A DNA stretch of 64,000 nt, taken from assembly GCA_937995875.1 (NCBI GenBank), contig CALKIW010000007.1, positions 35,865-99,864 of the forward strand, written 5' to 3'. Origin of the DNA: an uncultured Bacteroidales bacterium. Lineage in GTDB: Bacteria > Bacteroidota > Bacteroidia > Bacteroidales > Bacteroidaceae. The notes under the pieces are model-generated. The model was given only the letters and a program-made list of their open reading frames with translations, was not told the origin of the DNA and did not search any database. Below are positions 36,890-45,901 of the stretch, one piece after another; positions within the stretch are counted from its first letter, which is position 1, and each line of letters opens with the position of its first letter. The position numbers and the translations under genes were made by a program.

Positions 36890-37405
36890 CTACCGAATAC
36901 TCAAACAAAACAAATAGTCGGAAAGTCGATTTAAATATTTCTTAAGAACAGACCATTGATTCTGCTGTTCATCAGCGTTTTCGATATTCGAAAGCGTTAC
37001 CAGCCTGCGTTCGCAGGTACGGGCTTTGGTGCGTGCAAGGTGCAGGGCAGCATCTGCCAAGTCGCTGCCGGGCAACACGAAATTAAACTTTTTGCCGTAT
37101 GTTTCGCGCTTAATGTCGTCTTCCATCACGTTTATTGCCATGAGAAGCATATCGATCGCTTCCGATAAAGCATCCTTGTCAGGTCTCGATTGATAACCAT
37201 TGGCCACGATGCCCATAACGGTCATCAGTTCCTTTTGTTTCTGCTCGAAAGGCTCCGCCTGCTGCGTTACAGCCTTGCAAAGTCCGAGCAAAGCATTCAA
37301 CTCGTCGAGTTCTCCATTGAGTTCTATCCGTGCATCGTCCTTACTCACACGTGTCCCGTCATACAGTGAAGTTTCGCCTCCATCTCCTTTCTTGGTAGTA
37401 ATCAT
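36890..37405 (-). CDS. pduO: PduO-type ATP:cob(I)alamin adenosyltransferase
   Basis: 171 residues. Transfers adenosyl from ATP to cob(I)alamin, making coenzyme B12. The N-terminal TTKKGDGGETSLYDGTRVSK is the ATP-binding glycine/threonine loop of the family; FVLPGSDLADAALHLARTKA and CERRLVTL carry the conserved arginines that close the active site. It is the last gene of the cobalamin-riboswitch operon, 4 bp after btuC. This converts imported corrinoid at once to the active form. Confidence 0.95.
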   Translation of the reverse strand: MITTKKGDGGETSLYDGTRVSKDDARIELNGELDELNALLGLCKAVTQQAEPFEQKQKELMTVMGIVANGYQSRPDKDALSEAIDMLLMAINVMEDDIKRETYGKKFNFVLPGSDLADAALHLARTKARTCERRLVTLSNIENADEQQNQWSVLKKYLNRLSDYLFCLSIR

Positions 37406-37409
37406 TGCG

Positions 37410-38408
37410 CTATCTTTTGATGATGATATAAATAATGACCGGTGCGCCGATGATGGGCGTCACCGCATTGAGGGGCAGAATGCCGGATTCGCCGGGCAGA
37501 GTTGTCAGAACGTTGCACAGCAGGGCAACAACGCAACCTGTCAGAATTGTAACGGGTAACAAATGGCGATGGTCTGACGTGTGCAACAACAGTCGGGCGA
37601 TATGGGGAACAGCCAACGCAATAAACGCTATGGGGCCGCAAAAGGCGGTCACAACAGCGGTGAGCAATCCTGTCACCACCAGTAATATATTGCGCACACG
37701 ATGCACGTTGATGCCCAAGTTTTCGGCATAGCGCTCCCCCATGAGCAGGGCGTTGAGCGGTTTCATCAACAACAATGTTACCGCCGTCGATAATAAGGTG
37801 ACCGTTGCAAAGAAGGGCATCTGCCCCATCGATACATTCCCGAAATTCCCCATACCCCACACAGCAAAGTTTTTTACGCCTTCCTCTGTGGCAAAGAAAT
37901 TGAGAAGCGTAATGGCACTTGAGGCCAGATACCCTATCATGATACCTATAATGATCAGCACCACATTGTTACGCACCATTTTTCCCAATGTCCATATCAG
38001 TGCCGTAACAGCTATGGCACCCACAAATGCTGCTGCCACCGAGGAGATGTAACTCAACGTGACAGAAGTAATAAGAGCCGGAGCCAAAGTGAGCAACGCC
38101 ACCGCAAGGCTCGCCCCACTGGTCACGCCGAAAATGTCGGGTGCCGCCAAAGGATTGCGAAAGGCCGTTTGCAGCAACAGCCCGCTCACCGACAACGCCC
38201 CTCCCGACAACAAGGCGGTGAGCATTTGGGGCAACCGACTTTCCATAATGATGAATTTCCAGCTCTCTTTCTGCACGTCGCCGCCACAAAGGATGCTCCA
38301 AGTCTCGCGCAAAGGAATTTCGACGCTCCCATGCACAAGTCCCATGCCGCCTAAAACAACTGTAGCGACAAACAGCAGAAAATATACCGCTCTTGTCCTC
38401 ATCATCAT
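37410..38408 (-). CDS. btuC: Vitamin B12 ABC transporter permease
   Basis: 332 residues, about ten transmembrane helices, FecCD/BtuC family. Typical motifs: LRLPRLLTALLVG-like ESRLPQMLTALLSGGALSVS, NPLAAPDIFGVTSGA, and the cytoplasmic gate region FCGPIAFIALAVPHIARLL. Moves corrinoid across the inner membrane from BtuF. Starts 52 bp after btuF. The ATPase BtuD that should power it is not encoded next to it. Confidence 0.94.
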   Translation of the reverse strand: MMMRTRAVYFLLFVATVVLGGMGLVHGSVEIPLRETWSILCGGDVQKESWKFIIMESRLPQMLTALLSGGALSVSGLLLQTAFRNPLAAPDIFGVTSGASLAVALLTLAPALITSVTLSYISSVAAAFVGAIAVTALIWTLGKMVRNNVVLIIIGIMIGYLASSAITLLNFFATEEGVKNFAVWGMGNFGNVSMGQMPFFATVTLLSTAVTLLLMKPLNALLMGERYAENLGINVHRVRNILLVVTGLLTAVVTAFCGPIAFIALAVPHIARLLLHTSDHRHLLPVTILTGCVVALLCNVLTTLPGESGILPLNAVTPIIGAPVIIYIIIKR

Positions 38409-38460
38409 AATAACGCACAGATAGACAAACTATTGTTGTCCCGGCTCTTTATTGCGCGTT

Positions 38461-39546
38461 TTACAAATGTTTGTAATATCTCAAATTCCCGATATTTGTC
38501 TGAGGATGCAACAATATGATCATCTCTCTTAAAAGATAATCAGGGCGGAAAGGAGTCTCCTCGAAATAAGGAGACACGGAGGTGTTGCACTCATAGATTT
38601 CGCCCGTTCGGAAAGCCTTGAGAGCTTCATAACCATGAAACTCACGGAGCAAATCTTCGCGCGACATCATCTTTGTGCCATTGTATTTAAAGGCCCAAAT
38701 GTCGCTGTCGCTGGCCTTGTCGATAATCTGTTCGAACGAGAGCGCAAGACTTCCTCCATGCTTGTCTTCCGAAAAAGCATAGTGACCGTTGGCATCCCTG
38801 ATGATGGTGCCCATGCTGCTTGCACCGCCGGGGGTGTACCATGTGGCACCGGTCTTGCGCTCGGTGAGTATGCTCCGCCCTTCAGGAAGTGCAGCAGCAT
38901 ATTGTTTCAAGCTCTGATAGGTGGAGTCCACGACGTGAAAGAGCGAATCGGCACGGCGTCCTTTTCCGAACAGCCGGCCATAATAGCGCATCCATTCGGC
39001 TCGTCCCAAAGCAGAAGTCTCCATGTAATCGGCCGTCTGAATAATGGTAATACCCAACTTTTCCAGCTTACCAAAACCACCGCTCCCCTCAAACGGACTC
39101 ACAAAAATGGCATCGGGATGCAGGTCTATAATCCTTTCGATGTCGGGGCTCATGGCATCTCCGCAATCCGCAATCTTTCCGTCCTTCACGCGTTGCTGAA
39201 TATCGGGAATCAGCATGTATTGTAAATCGCAAACACCAACTATACAATCGGCAAGCCCCAAATATTTCAGGAGTTGGCAATGCGAGGTGGTGAAGACCAC
39301 GACCCGTTGCAGTGGCTGTATTGCTCCTTCTGCTTTCTTGTGGGCCACACGCACTGTTTGCAACATCTTCCCCTGTTTCCAAGGGTCGGAAACGGTTGCT
39401 TCCATCCGTCCATTCTGCTCGCTGATCTGCAACAGCTGGGCATACCGCAACGCAAGGGTATCGCCCTGCCCTGCATCAGAAGTTTTCTTCCCGGTGCAGG
39501 CACAGAGCAATGCTGTCGCGAATACTATGCCACACAGTTTTCTCAT
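38461..39546 (-). CDS. btuF: Corrinoid-binding lipoprotein of the ABC transporter
   Basis: 361 residues. Lipoprotein signal ending LLCAC (Cys16). Class III solute-binding fold: VVVFTTSHCQLLKYLGLADCIVGV in the first lobe, IERIIDLHPDAIFVSPFEG near the hinge, a long backbone helix, then a second lobe with WYTPGGASSMGTIIRDANG. Presents B12 to BtuC at the inner membrane. It follows btuG by 1 bp. Fe-siderophore binding is the main family alternative, but the riboswitch and btuB settle it. Confidence 0.9.
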   Translation of the reverse strand: MRKLCGIVFATALLCACTGKKTSDAGQGDTLALRYAQLLQISEQNGRMEATVSDPWKQGKMLQTVRVAHKKAEGAIQPLQRVVVFTTSHCQLLKYLGLADCIVGVCDLQYMLIPDIQQRVKDGKIADCGDAMSPDIERIIDLHPDAIFVSPFEGSGGFGKLEKLGITIIQTADYMETSALGRAEWMRYYGRLFGKGRRADSLFHVVDSTYQSLKQYAAALPEGRSILTERKTGATWYTPGGASSMGTIIRDANGHYAFSEDKHGGSLALSFEQIIDKASDSDIWAFKYNGTKMMSREDLLREFHGYEALKAFRTGEIYECNTSVSPYFEETPFRPDYLLREMIILLHPQTNIGNLRYYKHL

Positions 39547-39547
39547 A

Positions 39548-40633
39548 TTATCTCAAGAAAACTATTTTGTTAGGATTCGGACTTGGATAGGAGAACTGAC
39601 GCAAGAAATTGCCGTGTTTGTCAAATACATAGAACACGCTCTCGGTAGCAAAATCTGTTGTTGCCACATATATATTTCCGTTGTATGGGTTTGAAGATAT
39701 ACTGGAAACCGATGAGACAGAAAGGAGCTCCGGGAACTTCTTGAAAAAGGCATTGTCCACTTTTCCAGTCTCTGTATTGTATGCAGAAAGCGTAGTTGTG
39801 GTCTTATATGTAATCCAATCAGTTTGGCTATTGGCAAGATAAACGATGTCGTCACCTGTTCCCATACAAGAGGCTATCCCCATCTCGCTATACTTGCCGG
39901 TCTTTGGATCGTAGATGCCCCATGGATAATTATTGGTGGCACCATAGCCCCGAATAAACATTTTGTCGTCTTTCTCATATATTTTAGCGGGATTTTGCAT
40001 AATCGTAGTATAGCTTACGGTCTTGAAGTCGCTGTTCACGATAGCCAGACGATTATCCTTCTGATCCGTGCCCTGCAAAGTGATGTAGAGTTTTCCGTCC
40101 TCCTCGGCAATATCTTCCGGGCGGTCGCCAACCTTCAGCGAGTCCATATACTGGAGATTATAGCCATTGATCTTGATTCGGCTCACGTAACCACCGTTTG
40201 AAACGGCATAGATAATGCCATCTTCTTCTTCAACACTTCTTACCTTACCGAGGTTTTCGTATTTTTCAAAACTAATGCTGTCTTTTTCGATGCCGTAGCC
40301 GTCGAGCAGCCAAATACAGTTACTCCAATTCATAGCAACCACAATCTTGTTGTTGTCTACAACCTCAATGTCGTTCCCCGTATCACCCAAACCTTTCCCG
40401 TTTTGGGCATAAAAAAGGTCCTGAACGGTTTCCGTCGGAGCACTCCAATCGAAAAAAAAGAGCTTGGAATTGTTTTCCTTCCATATCCCCTCATTCAAGA
40501 TGAACGCGCGGGCACTGCTTTTCATTTCGACTTTTCCACCTCCGAGCGTATTCCACTCGTCATCATCGCTACACGATGTAAAGCCGGCCAACAAAGCCAC
40601 TGCGCTCAATAACCAAATTTTCCCTTTTTTCAT
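39548..40633 (-). CDS. btuG: BtuG-like surface corrinoid-binding lipoprotein (beta-propeller)
   Basis: 361 residues. Lipoprotein signal ending GFTSC (Cys21) followed by SDDDEW, an acidic +2 region typical of surface export in Bacteroidota. The remainder consists of propeller blades of the YncE/DUF5074 type (for example GDTGNDIEVVDNNKIVVAMN, SRIKINGYNLQYMDSLKVGD, NPYNGNIYVATTDF). In Bacteroides, BtuG is a very tight cyanocobalamin-binding propeller seated on BtuB. Position right after btuB under the cobalamin riboswitch supports the same role here. No sequence alignment was possible. Confidence 0.85.
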   Translation of the reverse strand: MKKGKIWLLSAVALLAGFTSCSDDDEWNTLGGGKVEMKSSARAFILNEGIWKENNSKLFFFDWSAPTETVQDLFYAQNGKGLGDTGNDIEVVDNNKIVVAMNWSNCIWLLDGYGIEKDSISFEKYENLGKVRSVEEEDGIIYAVSNGGYVSRIKINGYNLQYMDSLKVGDRPEDIAEEDGKLYITLQGTDQKDNRLAIVNSDFKTVSYTTIMQNPAKIYEKDDKMFIRGYGATNNYPWGIYDPKTGKYSEMGIASCMGTGDDIVYLANSQTDWITYKTTTTLSAYNTETGKVDNAFFKKFPELLSVSSVSSISSNPYNGNIYVATTDFATESVFYVFDKHGNFLRQFSYPSPNPNKIVFLR

Positions 40634-40677
40634 TTTTCTTAATTTTTTATATTGTTAGTATGTTTATGCTGCTCATT

Positions 40678-42669
40678 CTAAAGCTCAACTCCTACCGTCG
40701 CCATGAATTGGCGACCCGGCATAGGATGATATTTTATGATGTCGTATTGTTCGTTGGTAAGATTCTCCAATTTTATCTGCGTGTGCACCACACATCTATT
40801 CAATTTGAAGTCGCGGCTAATGGTCATACTGTGTTCCCAAAATGCAGGCATCCGATATTCCGGAAGTTTTTGTCCCATGCTGTAACGAATTCCTTGCATC
40901 ACGACGGAATACCCGATATTCAGATACGGTGTGGTCAATACGAGTGACCCGCTACCGCTCCATCGGGGTGTATAAGGCAACATATTGTTGTAGGTGCGCG
41001 ATGACTTCTTGGTTTTGTCCACCGCTCTCTGCCATGTGGCCGAGGCACTTCCTTTCATGTTCCATTGCTCCGCCAAATCCACCTGACTGCCAAGCGTCAG
41101 GTCAATCCCCGTGATTTCAGCCTTTCCGTAGTTGGCCATGCGCCAGACATACATACTTGGAAAGGCCACGATTTTATCCTTCACGTCGTTATAATATCCG
41201 TCCACCGTCACCGATAAATATTTCATCGCCTTGTAGTGCGTGTTCCATGTCAGTCCCAAACTGTATTCCCGTGCCAACTCCGGACGCAGATTGATGTTTC
41301 CCAATCGGCGGTAATACAAATCATTGAAGGTAGGGACGCGGAAAGTGTTTTTCCACATCGCCCGCACATAAAACTGCCGATAGCGGAACGGTCTGATGTT
41401 TAAGGAAATGGAGGGTGTTAACCGTTTCTTGTCGTCGGGTGCATCGCCCACCTCCACGTGCTCTTTTACAAAAGTGTAGGCAAGATTTCCATTGAGTTTC
41501 AACCTGCCGTATCGCCATTTCAGTGCCATCGCCGTGATTGATGTCCAGCGGGTCGGACGTGGCACGTCGTAACTGATATTGACATACACATTGTTTTTCA
41601 ACACATTGTGGCTCAAGTCTTCCGCCAAGGCGAAGTCGAGTCCTCGTACAATGTTCCAGCCCAATGTGGCCGAGCCGTAATATTCGTCCTGCCGATTCAC
41701 GTCGGTCAGGACGCCATGGGCATATTGCGAACCCCAATCACGATAACGACTCCACGAATGGGTGTATTTGAATCGGGCGACCAGTTGCAACACCTCCGAC
41801 AGTCGGCGGTGATAACTCGCCTGTGCAAAAAACTCTTCGTCCCACAATCGCTCATCAGACGGATTGGCATAGAGAATCACCGTTCCGGGCAGTCCGCGAT
41901 GAGAATAATAGTAATTGACTTTGGCCTCCAACCTACTGGAATCCACAAAGGTATGATACACATTTGCCTCAGCTCTCCATGCGTTGATATCGGAATTGTA
42001 TCGGTGTTCACGCGTGCGCAGTTTACCGTTGTGTAGCGTGAACGGATATTTCCCGTCCGCATGGGTGAACTTGCCATATACAGAGGCAACCGTGCGAAGC
42101 CCCAACTTCTGCGCGTACATCATGGAGGGCGACATCAGCCCGAACATTCCGCCGTTGATGTTAGCTCGCATCGACCAGCTGCGAGAGCCTTTAAAACTGG
42201 GGCGTTCGGTAACGAGGCTCAATGTTCCGGCCGCCGCATACTGTCTGGCCGAAAGCATCAGATTGTCCTCATCGCCTATGCTAAGCGACAAACTTTCAAG
42301 ATTTCCGGTATCGTATCGACCAACATCCACTTGCCCTGCCTGCGTGTTGCTCACTGCCAAACCGTCGTAGACCAGAGCCGTATGGTGGGCACCGAGATTG
42401 TGTATAGACACGGTTTTCATGCCGCCAATGCCTCCATAATCTTTCACACAGACACCGGCAAAACGCTTCACGGCATCGGCCACGTTGTCGATTCCTAATT
42501 GTTTCAAGTCGTCTTTACCCATAGTCTGCACCTCGCCGGTTGCCCCCACATGACGAGCAAGCGTGGGTGCAACCACCTCGACCGTAGACAGTGAGACGGA
42601 GTCCTGTTGAGCCGCAGCCACGAATGGCCATAAGATCACCCCAAAGATGAAAAGAGTTTTCTTTCGCAT
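40678..42669 (-). CDS. btuB: TonB-dependent outer membrane vitamin B12 receptor
   Basis: 663 residues from ATG at 42669 (a TTG eight codons upstream is less likely). Signal peptide to about residue 21 (VAAAQ), TonB-box-like VSLSTVEVVAP, plug with VADAVKRFAGVCVKDYGGIG and VSIHNLGAHHTALVYDGLAV, then a barrel including AMWKNTFRVPTFNDLYYRRL and the terminal strand FMATVGVEL. It imports corrinoids through the outer membrane. A cobalamin riboswitch lies 32 bp upstream and btuG, btuF, btuC and pduO follow. Confidence 0.95.
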   Translation of the reverse strand: MRKKTLFIFGVILWPFVAAAQQDSVSLSTVEVVAPTLARHVGATGEVQTMGKDDLKQLGIDNVADAVKRFAGVCVKDYGGIGGMKTVSIHNLGAHHTALVYDGLAVSNTQAGQVDVGRYDTGNLESLSLSIGDEDNLMLSARQYAAAGTLSLVTERPSFKGSRSWSMRANINGGMFGLMSPSMMYAQKLGLRTVASVYGKFTHADGKYPFTLHNGKLRTREHRYNSDINAWRAEANVYHTFVDSSRLEAKVNYYYSHRGLPGTVILYANPSDERLWDEEFFAQASYHRRLSEVLQLVARFKYTHSWSRYRDWGSQYAHGVLTDVNRQDEYYGSATLGWNIVRGLDFALAEDLSHNVLKNNVYVNISYDVPRPTRWTSITAMALKWRYGRLKLNGNLAYTFVKEHVEVGDAPDDKKRLTPSISLNIRPFRYRQFYVRAMWKNTFRVPTFNDLYYRRLGNINLRPELAREYSLGLTWNTHYKAMKYLSVTVDGYYNDVKDKIVAFPSMYVWRMANYGKAEITGIDLTLGSQVDLAEQWNMKGSASATWQRAVDKTKKSSRTYNNMLPYTPRWSGSGSLVLTTPYLNIGYSVVMQGIRYSMGQKLPEYRMPAFWEHSMTISRDFKLNRCVVHTQIKLENLTNEQYDIIKYHPMPGRQFMATVGVEL

Positions 42670-42701
42670 TTCTTCCTCGAGAACTGGAAACAAGTTAATG
42701 C

Positions 42702-42860
42702 AATGGCAGGTCTTCTGACTTACGGCCTACGGCATGAGTCTTCCCGATAACGCTCAGTGACTTCGTTCATGCCTCATAATACCGATTACAGCAGCGGGAC
42801 TGTCCGGGATTTGCACCCGATTCCCATTTTAATCTCCCCAACGGAGAACCTATTGCGCTC
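42702..42860 (-). promoter_or_regulatory. Cobalamin riboswitch
   Basis: On the minus strand the aptamer shows GGGAATCGGGTGCAAATCC, GGACAGTCCCGCTGCTGTAA, a CACTGAGC...GGGAAGAC stretch and the B12 box TAAGTCAGAAGACCTGCC (42722-42705). Adenosyl- or methylcobalamin binding would repress btuB and the rest of the operon. It begins right after the promoter box at 42862-42869. Confidence 0.96.
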
Positions 42861-42861
42861 G

Positions 42862-42869
42862 CAAAGATA
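42862..42869 (-). promoter_or_regulatory. -7 box of the btuB operon promoter
   Basis: TATCTTTG on the minus strand, exact TAnnTTTG match, placed so that transcription would begin at the 5' edge of the riboswitch. No clear -33 box. Confidence 0.6.
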
Positions 42870-43266
42870 ATGATTTTTTTTGAGAATGTTATCCTATTGT
42901 ACGAGGAAAGATTCCCAAATTGGATGTTAAACGGATATTCAAAACCAACTGCTATTATATTTGATGTTGTTTTTCAGTCGGGCTGCCATATTGTAAAAAG
43001 AATATGGTCTGCTGCACAACTGGTAAAGACGTCCTGAGAACTTGATAAGAATTGTCGTGTATTCATGAGTTTGGATTATAAACTTAACTCTTCAAAAGGA
43101 AGAATACCCAAAACTGCCAACGTCATAGCGAAAACAACTCCGGGTAACAATGATAATATATAATAAGGTGACAATAATATGATAAGGTTTCTTATGTATC
43201 TCTTGCAATACCCACTTCAAGTTATATGGAGCTTATATTCGGAAAACAAAAACATGAAATTTAGGT
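42870..43266. other. Gene-free stretch between the divergent btuB and porin units
   Basis: No gene, no RNA element and no copy of the dispersed repeat. A minus-strand frame of about 35 codons (ending 43076) has a hydrophobic LSLLPGVVFAMTLAVLGILP but lacks a start codon; see rejected items. Confidence 0.5.
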
Positions 43267-43298
43267 ATTGTAACAATTTGTTAATAAACCTACCTTTG
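43267..43298 (+). promoter_or_regulatory. Promoter of the porin-imelysin-cytochrome locus
   Basis: ATTG (43267-43270), 20 bp, TACCTTTG (43291-43298). Exact -7 box, 3 of 4 at -33. The ATG follows 26 bp later. Confidence 0.65.
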
Positions 43299-43324
43299 CC
43301 ATCAAGAAGATTTATTCAACAAAA

Positions 43325-44653
43325 ATGAAAAAGATAAATTATTTACTGTTATGTTTCTTTGTAGTTTTCCTCTCGCCAATGCAATTACAAGCTGGCAATC
43401 CGGAAAAGTCAAATGCGAACAATGGTGACTACCGTAAAATGCGGTTAGGAGGATACGGTGAGATGGTTGCCTCTTTTAAAGATTATGGCACAAATCGTTT
43501 TAACGGGTCTCCTTATGGCAATACCAAAGAGAATAGGAACTCTATTTCTATACCTCGCTTTGTTCTTGCCATGGATTATAAATTTACTGATAAATGGATT
43601 TTAGGAGCAGAAATTGAGTTTGAATCGGGTGGTACGGGGACGGCCATAGAGTTGGAATCTACGGAAAACGGTGAATACGAAACGGAGATCGAAAAAGGCG
43701 GAGAAGTCGCTTTGGAACAGTTCCACATCACGCGGTTAATCATTCCGGCATTCAATGTGCGTGCAGGACATATCATCGTCCCTGTAGGATTAACCAATGC
43801 CCATCACGAGCCAACAAACTTCTTCGGCACCGTTCGTCCGGAAGGAGAATGTAGCATTCTGCCATCTACATGACATGAAACCGGTGTGGAGTTTTTCGGT
43901 TCTGTCGGCAAGGGTTATGCTTCTTTCGATTATCAGGCTCTGATTGTTGCGGGGCTTAATGCCAATGGCTTCAACCGCAACACATAAATAGCTGGTGGAA
44001 AACAAGGCCTTTTTGAAGAGGATAACTTTACCTCGCCTGCTTATGTAGCACGCTTAGACTACAAAGGTGTGCCCGGTCTTCGCATAGGTGGCTCGTTCTA
44101 CTATTGTGCAGACGCCGGATCAAACTCCGACAAAAGTCATACCTACGCAGGCGTAGGCAGAATTCCGGTGCGTATTTACACCGGCGATATGCAGTATCGT
44201 AACAAATATGTAACAGCACGCGGAAATATTGTGTATGGAAATATTGGCAAATCGCTGGCTGTAAGTAAAATCAATTCTAGACTTTCCAATCTTTCGCCGT
44301 ACAACAAGCTGACACCGGTTGCTAAAAATGCAGTAAGCTATGCCGTCGAGGCCGGAGTGAACGTCAGTGCTTTCTTTGCTCAAAAGAAAGTGCCGGTGGT
44401 ATATCCCTTTGCACGCTACGAATACTACAATCCACAGGAAAAAGGTGAAAACGGACAGACTATGGACCAACGTAATCGGGTCAGTATGTGGACGGTAGGA
44501 GCCAACTGGTTTGCTCTGCCAAACCTAGTTGTAAAGGCAGACTACACCACACGACAGATAGGGACGGGAAAAATATTCGGCACGAGCAACTACAACAGAG
44601 AGAATGAATTCTCCATAGGTATTGCATACGTGGGCTGGTTTCTTAAGAAATGA
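43325..44653 (+). pseudogene. Outer membrane porin gene with two in-frame stop codons
   Basis: One reading frame of 443 codons encodes an exported beta-barrel protein: signal peptide (1-23, LQAGN), RLGGYGEMVASFKDYGTNR, RLIIPAFNVRAGHIIVPVGL, through to the terminal strand IAYVGWFLKK. TGA at 43871-43873 (in PST*HETGVEFFG, where Trp would fit) and TAA at 43985-43987 (in RNT*IAGGKQG) interrupt it without any frame shift. Codon choice and protein-like sequence continue across both stops, so the damage is recent. Intact homologues pair with imelysin genes. Either a true pseudogene or, less likely, sequencing errors. Confidence 0.85.
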
Positions 44654-44681
44654 GAAAAATCAAATATTAAACTAACAAAAA

Positions 44682-45811
44682 ATGAGAAAGATTTTATTCC
44701 TTATGGCAGCGTTTGCTACGAGTTTTGCCATGATGTCGTGCAGTAACGACAACAACGACGACAAGAACAAAACCAAGCAGCAATTAGACATTTCTGTTCT
44801 AACCCCATTGTCGAGAACTATGCAGATGTAGTGGTTTTGCCTACCTACAAAACACTGAAAGACTACAACGATGCACTGTATGCAGCTGTATCAGCACTCT
44901 GTGAAAACCCTACAAACAAAAACTTCGAGAAGGCGGCAGAGGCTTGGTTGATGTCAAGAGAGCCTTGGGAGAAAAGCGAAGCGTTTCTTTTCGGTCCGGT
45001 AGATGCCTTAGGACTTGATCCGAATATGGATAGTTGGCCTCTGGATCAATCGGGTATAGAGCAGATCTTGGCATCCGGAGACTGGAGCGACTTGGAATGG
45101 AGCGACGAAAGCAAGGCAGAAGCCGCACAGGGTGTACGTGGGTTTCACACACTGGAATATCTGTTGTTCAAAGACGGCAAAGCGCGCACCGTGTCGGATG
45201 AAGACTACGTTAAAGCACCGAAAGCGTGGTGTAACTACATGAAAGCTGTGGCCAAGCTACTGAAAAAAGACGCAACAGACCTTTATGAGTCATGGGCTAC
45301 ATCGTATAAAGGAGGTGAGGCGTACATAAAAATATTTAAGAACCACAGCAATAGCACATATCCCACAGCTTTGGCCTGTATAGAAGAAATCTTGGACGGA
45401 TGCATCGATATAGCTGATGAGGTTGGCAATGCCAAGATAGGTGACCCTTACAAACTGTACACATCCGGCAAAACCACAGAAGCTCTCTATGCTGTTGAAT
45501 CCTGGTACAGCTGGCACTCCAAAGACGATTACACCAATAATATTTATTCCATTCGCAATGCTTACTTCGGCTCATTGGACGGGACTATCGCCAAGAACTC
45601 AATTTCCAATCTGGTAAAAGGACAAGACGCGGCGTTAGATGAAGAGGTGAAAGGTGCTATCAATGCAGCGGTCACGGCCATTCAGGTAATACCCACACCA
45701 TTCAGAAACCACATCAATTCTTCTGAATCGGAAAAAGCCATGGAAGCATGTGCCAAGTTAAACCAAACCATTAAGAAGCTGAAAACGAACATAAGAACAT
45801 ACATCAAGTAA
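44682..45811 (+). pseudogene. Imelysin-family lipoprotein gene with a one-base frameshift
   Basis: ATG at 44682 begins a lipoprotein signal (MRKILFLMAAFATSFAMMSC), then an acidic NDNNDDKNKTKQQLD linker, and runs into a stop at codon 50. The body continues in another frame to 45811: IVENYADVVVLPTYKTLKDY, a GFHTLEYLLF motif (the imelysin GxHxxE-like signature) and a helical C-terminus. One extra C in the CCCC run at 44803-44806 would join both parts as SVLTPIVENYADVV. Imelysin proteins are periplasmic or surface helical bundles linked to iron uptake. Damage may be a real mutation, a reversible slip or a sequencing error. Confidence 0.85.
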
Positions 45812-45901
45812 CTTCCTTCAATCAATCACATCTGGCTAAGGAGAGGACATCAGTCCCTCTCCTGCCATTTGTCATAAGGAAGAAATGTAACAGGAAACGC
45901 G

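Noticed and set aside
42960..43160. Minus-strand hydrophobic frame of about 35 codons ending at 43076
   Set aside because: No start codon and an in-frame stop upstream. It could be a remnant of a membrane protein, but the evidence is too thin.
43871..43873. TGA in the porin gene as selenocysteine or a reassigned codon
   Set aside because: A second stop of another type (TAA) follows in the same frame, many intact genes here end in TGA, and no selenocysteine context is seen.
44831..45811. Imelysin body as an independent gene starting at GTG 44831
   Set aside because: A start here removes the lipoprotein signal, which is present upstream in another frame joined by a one-base slip.
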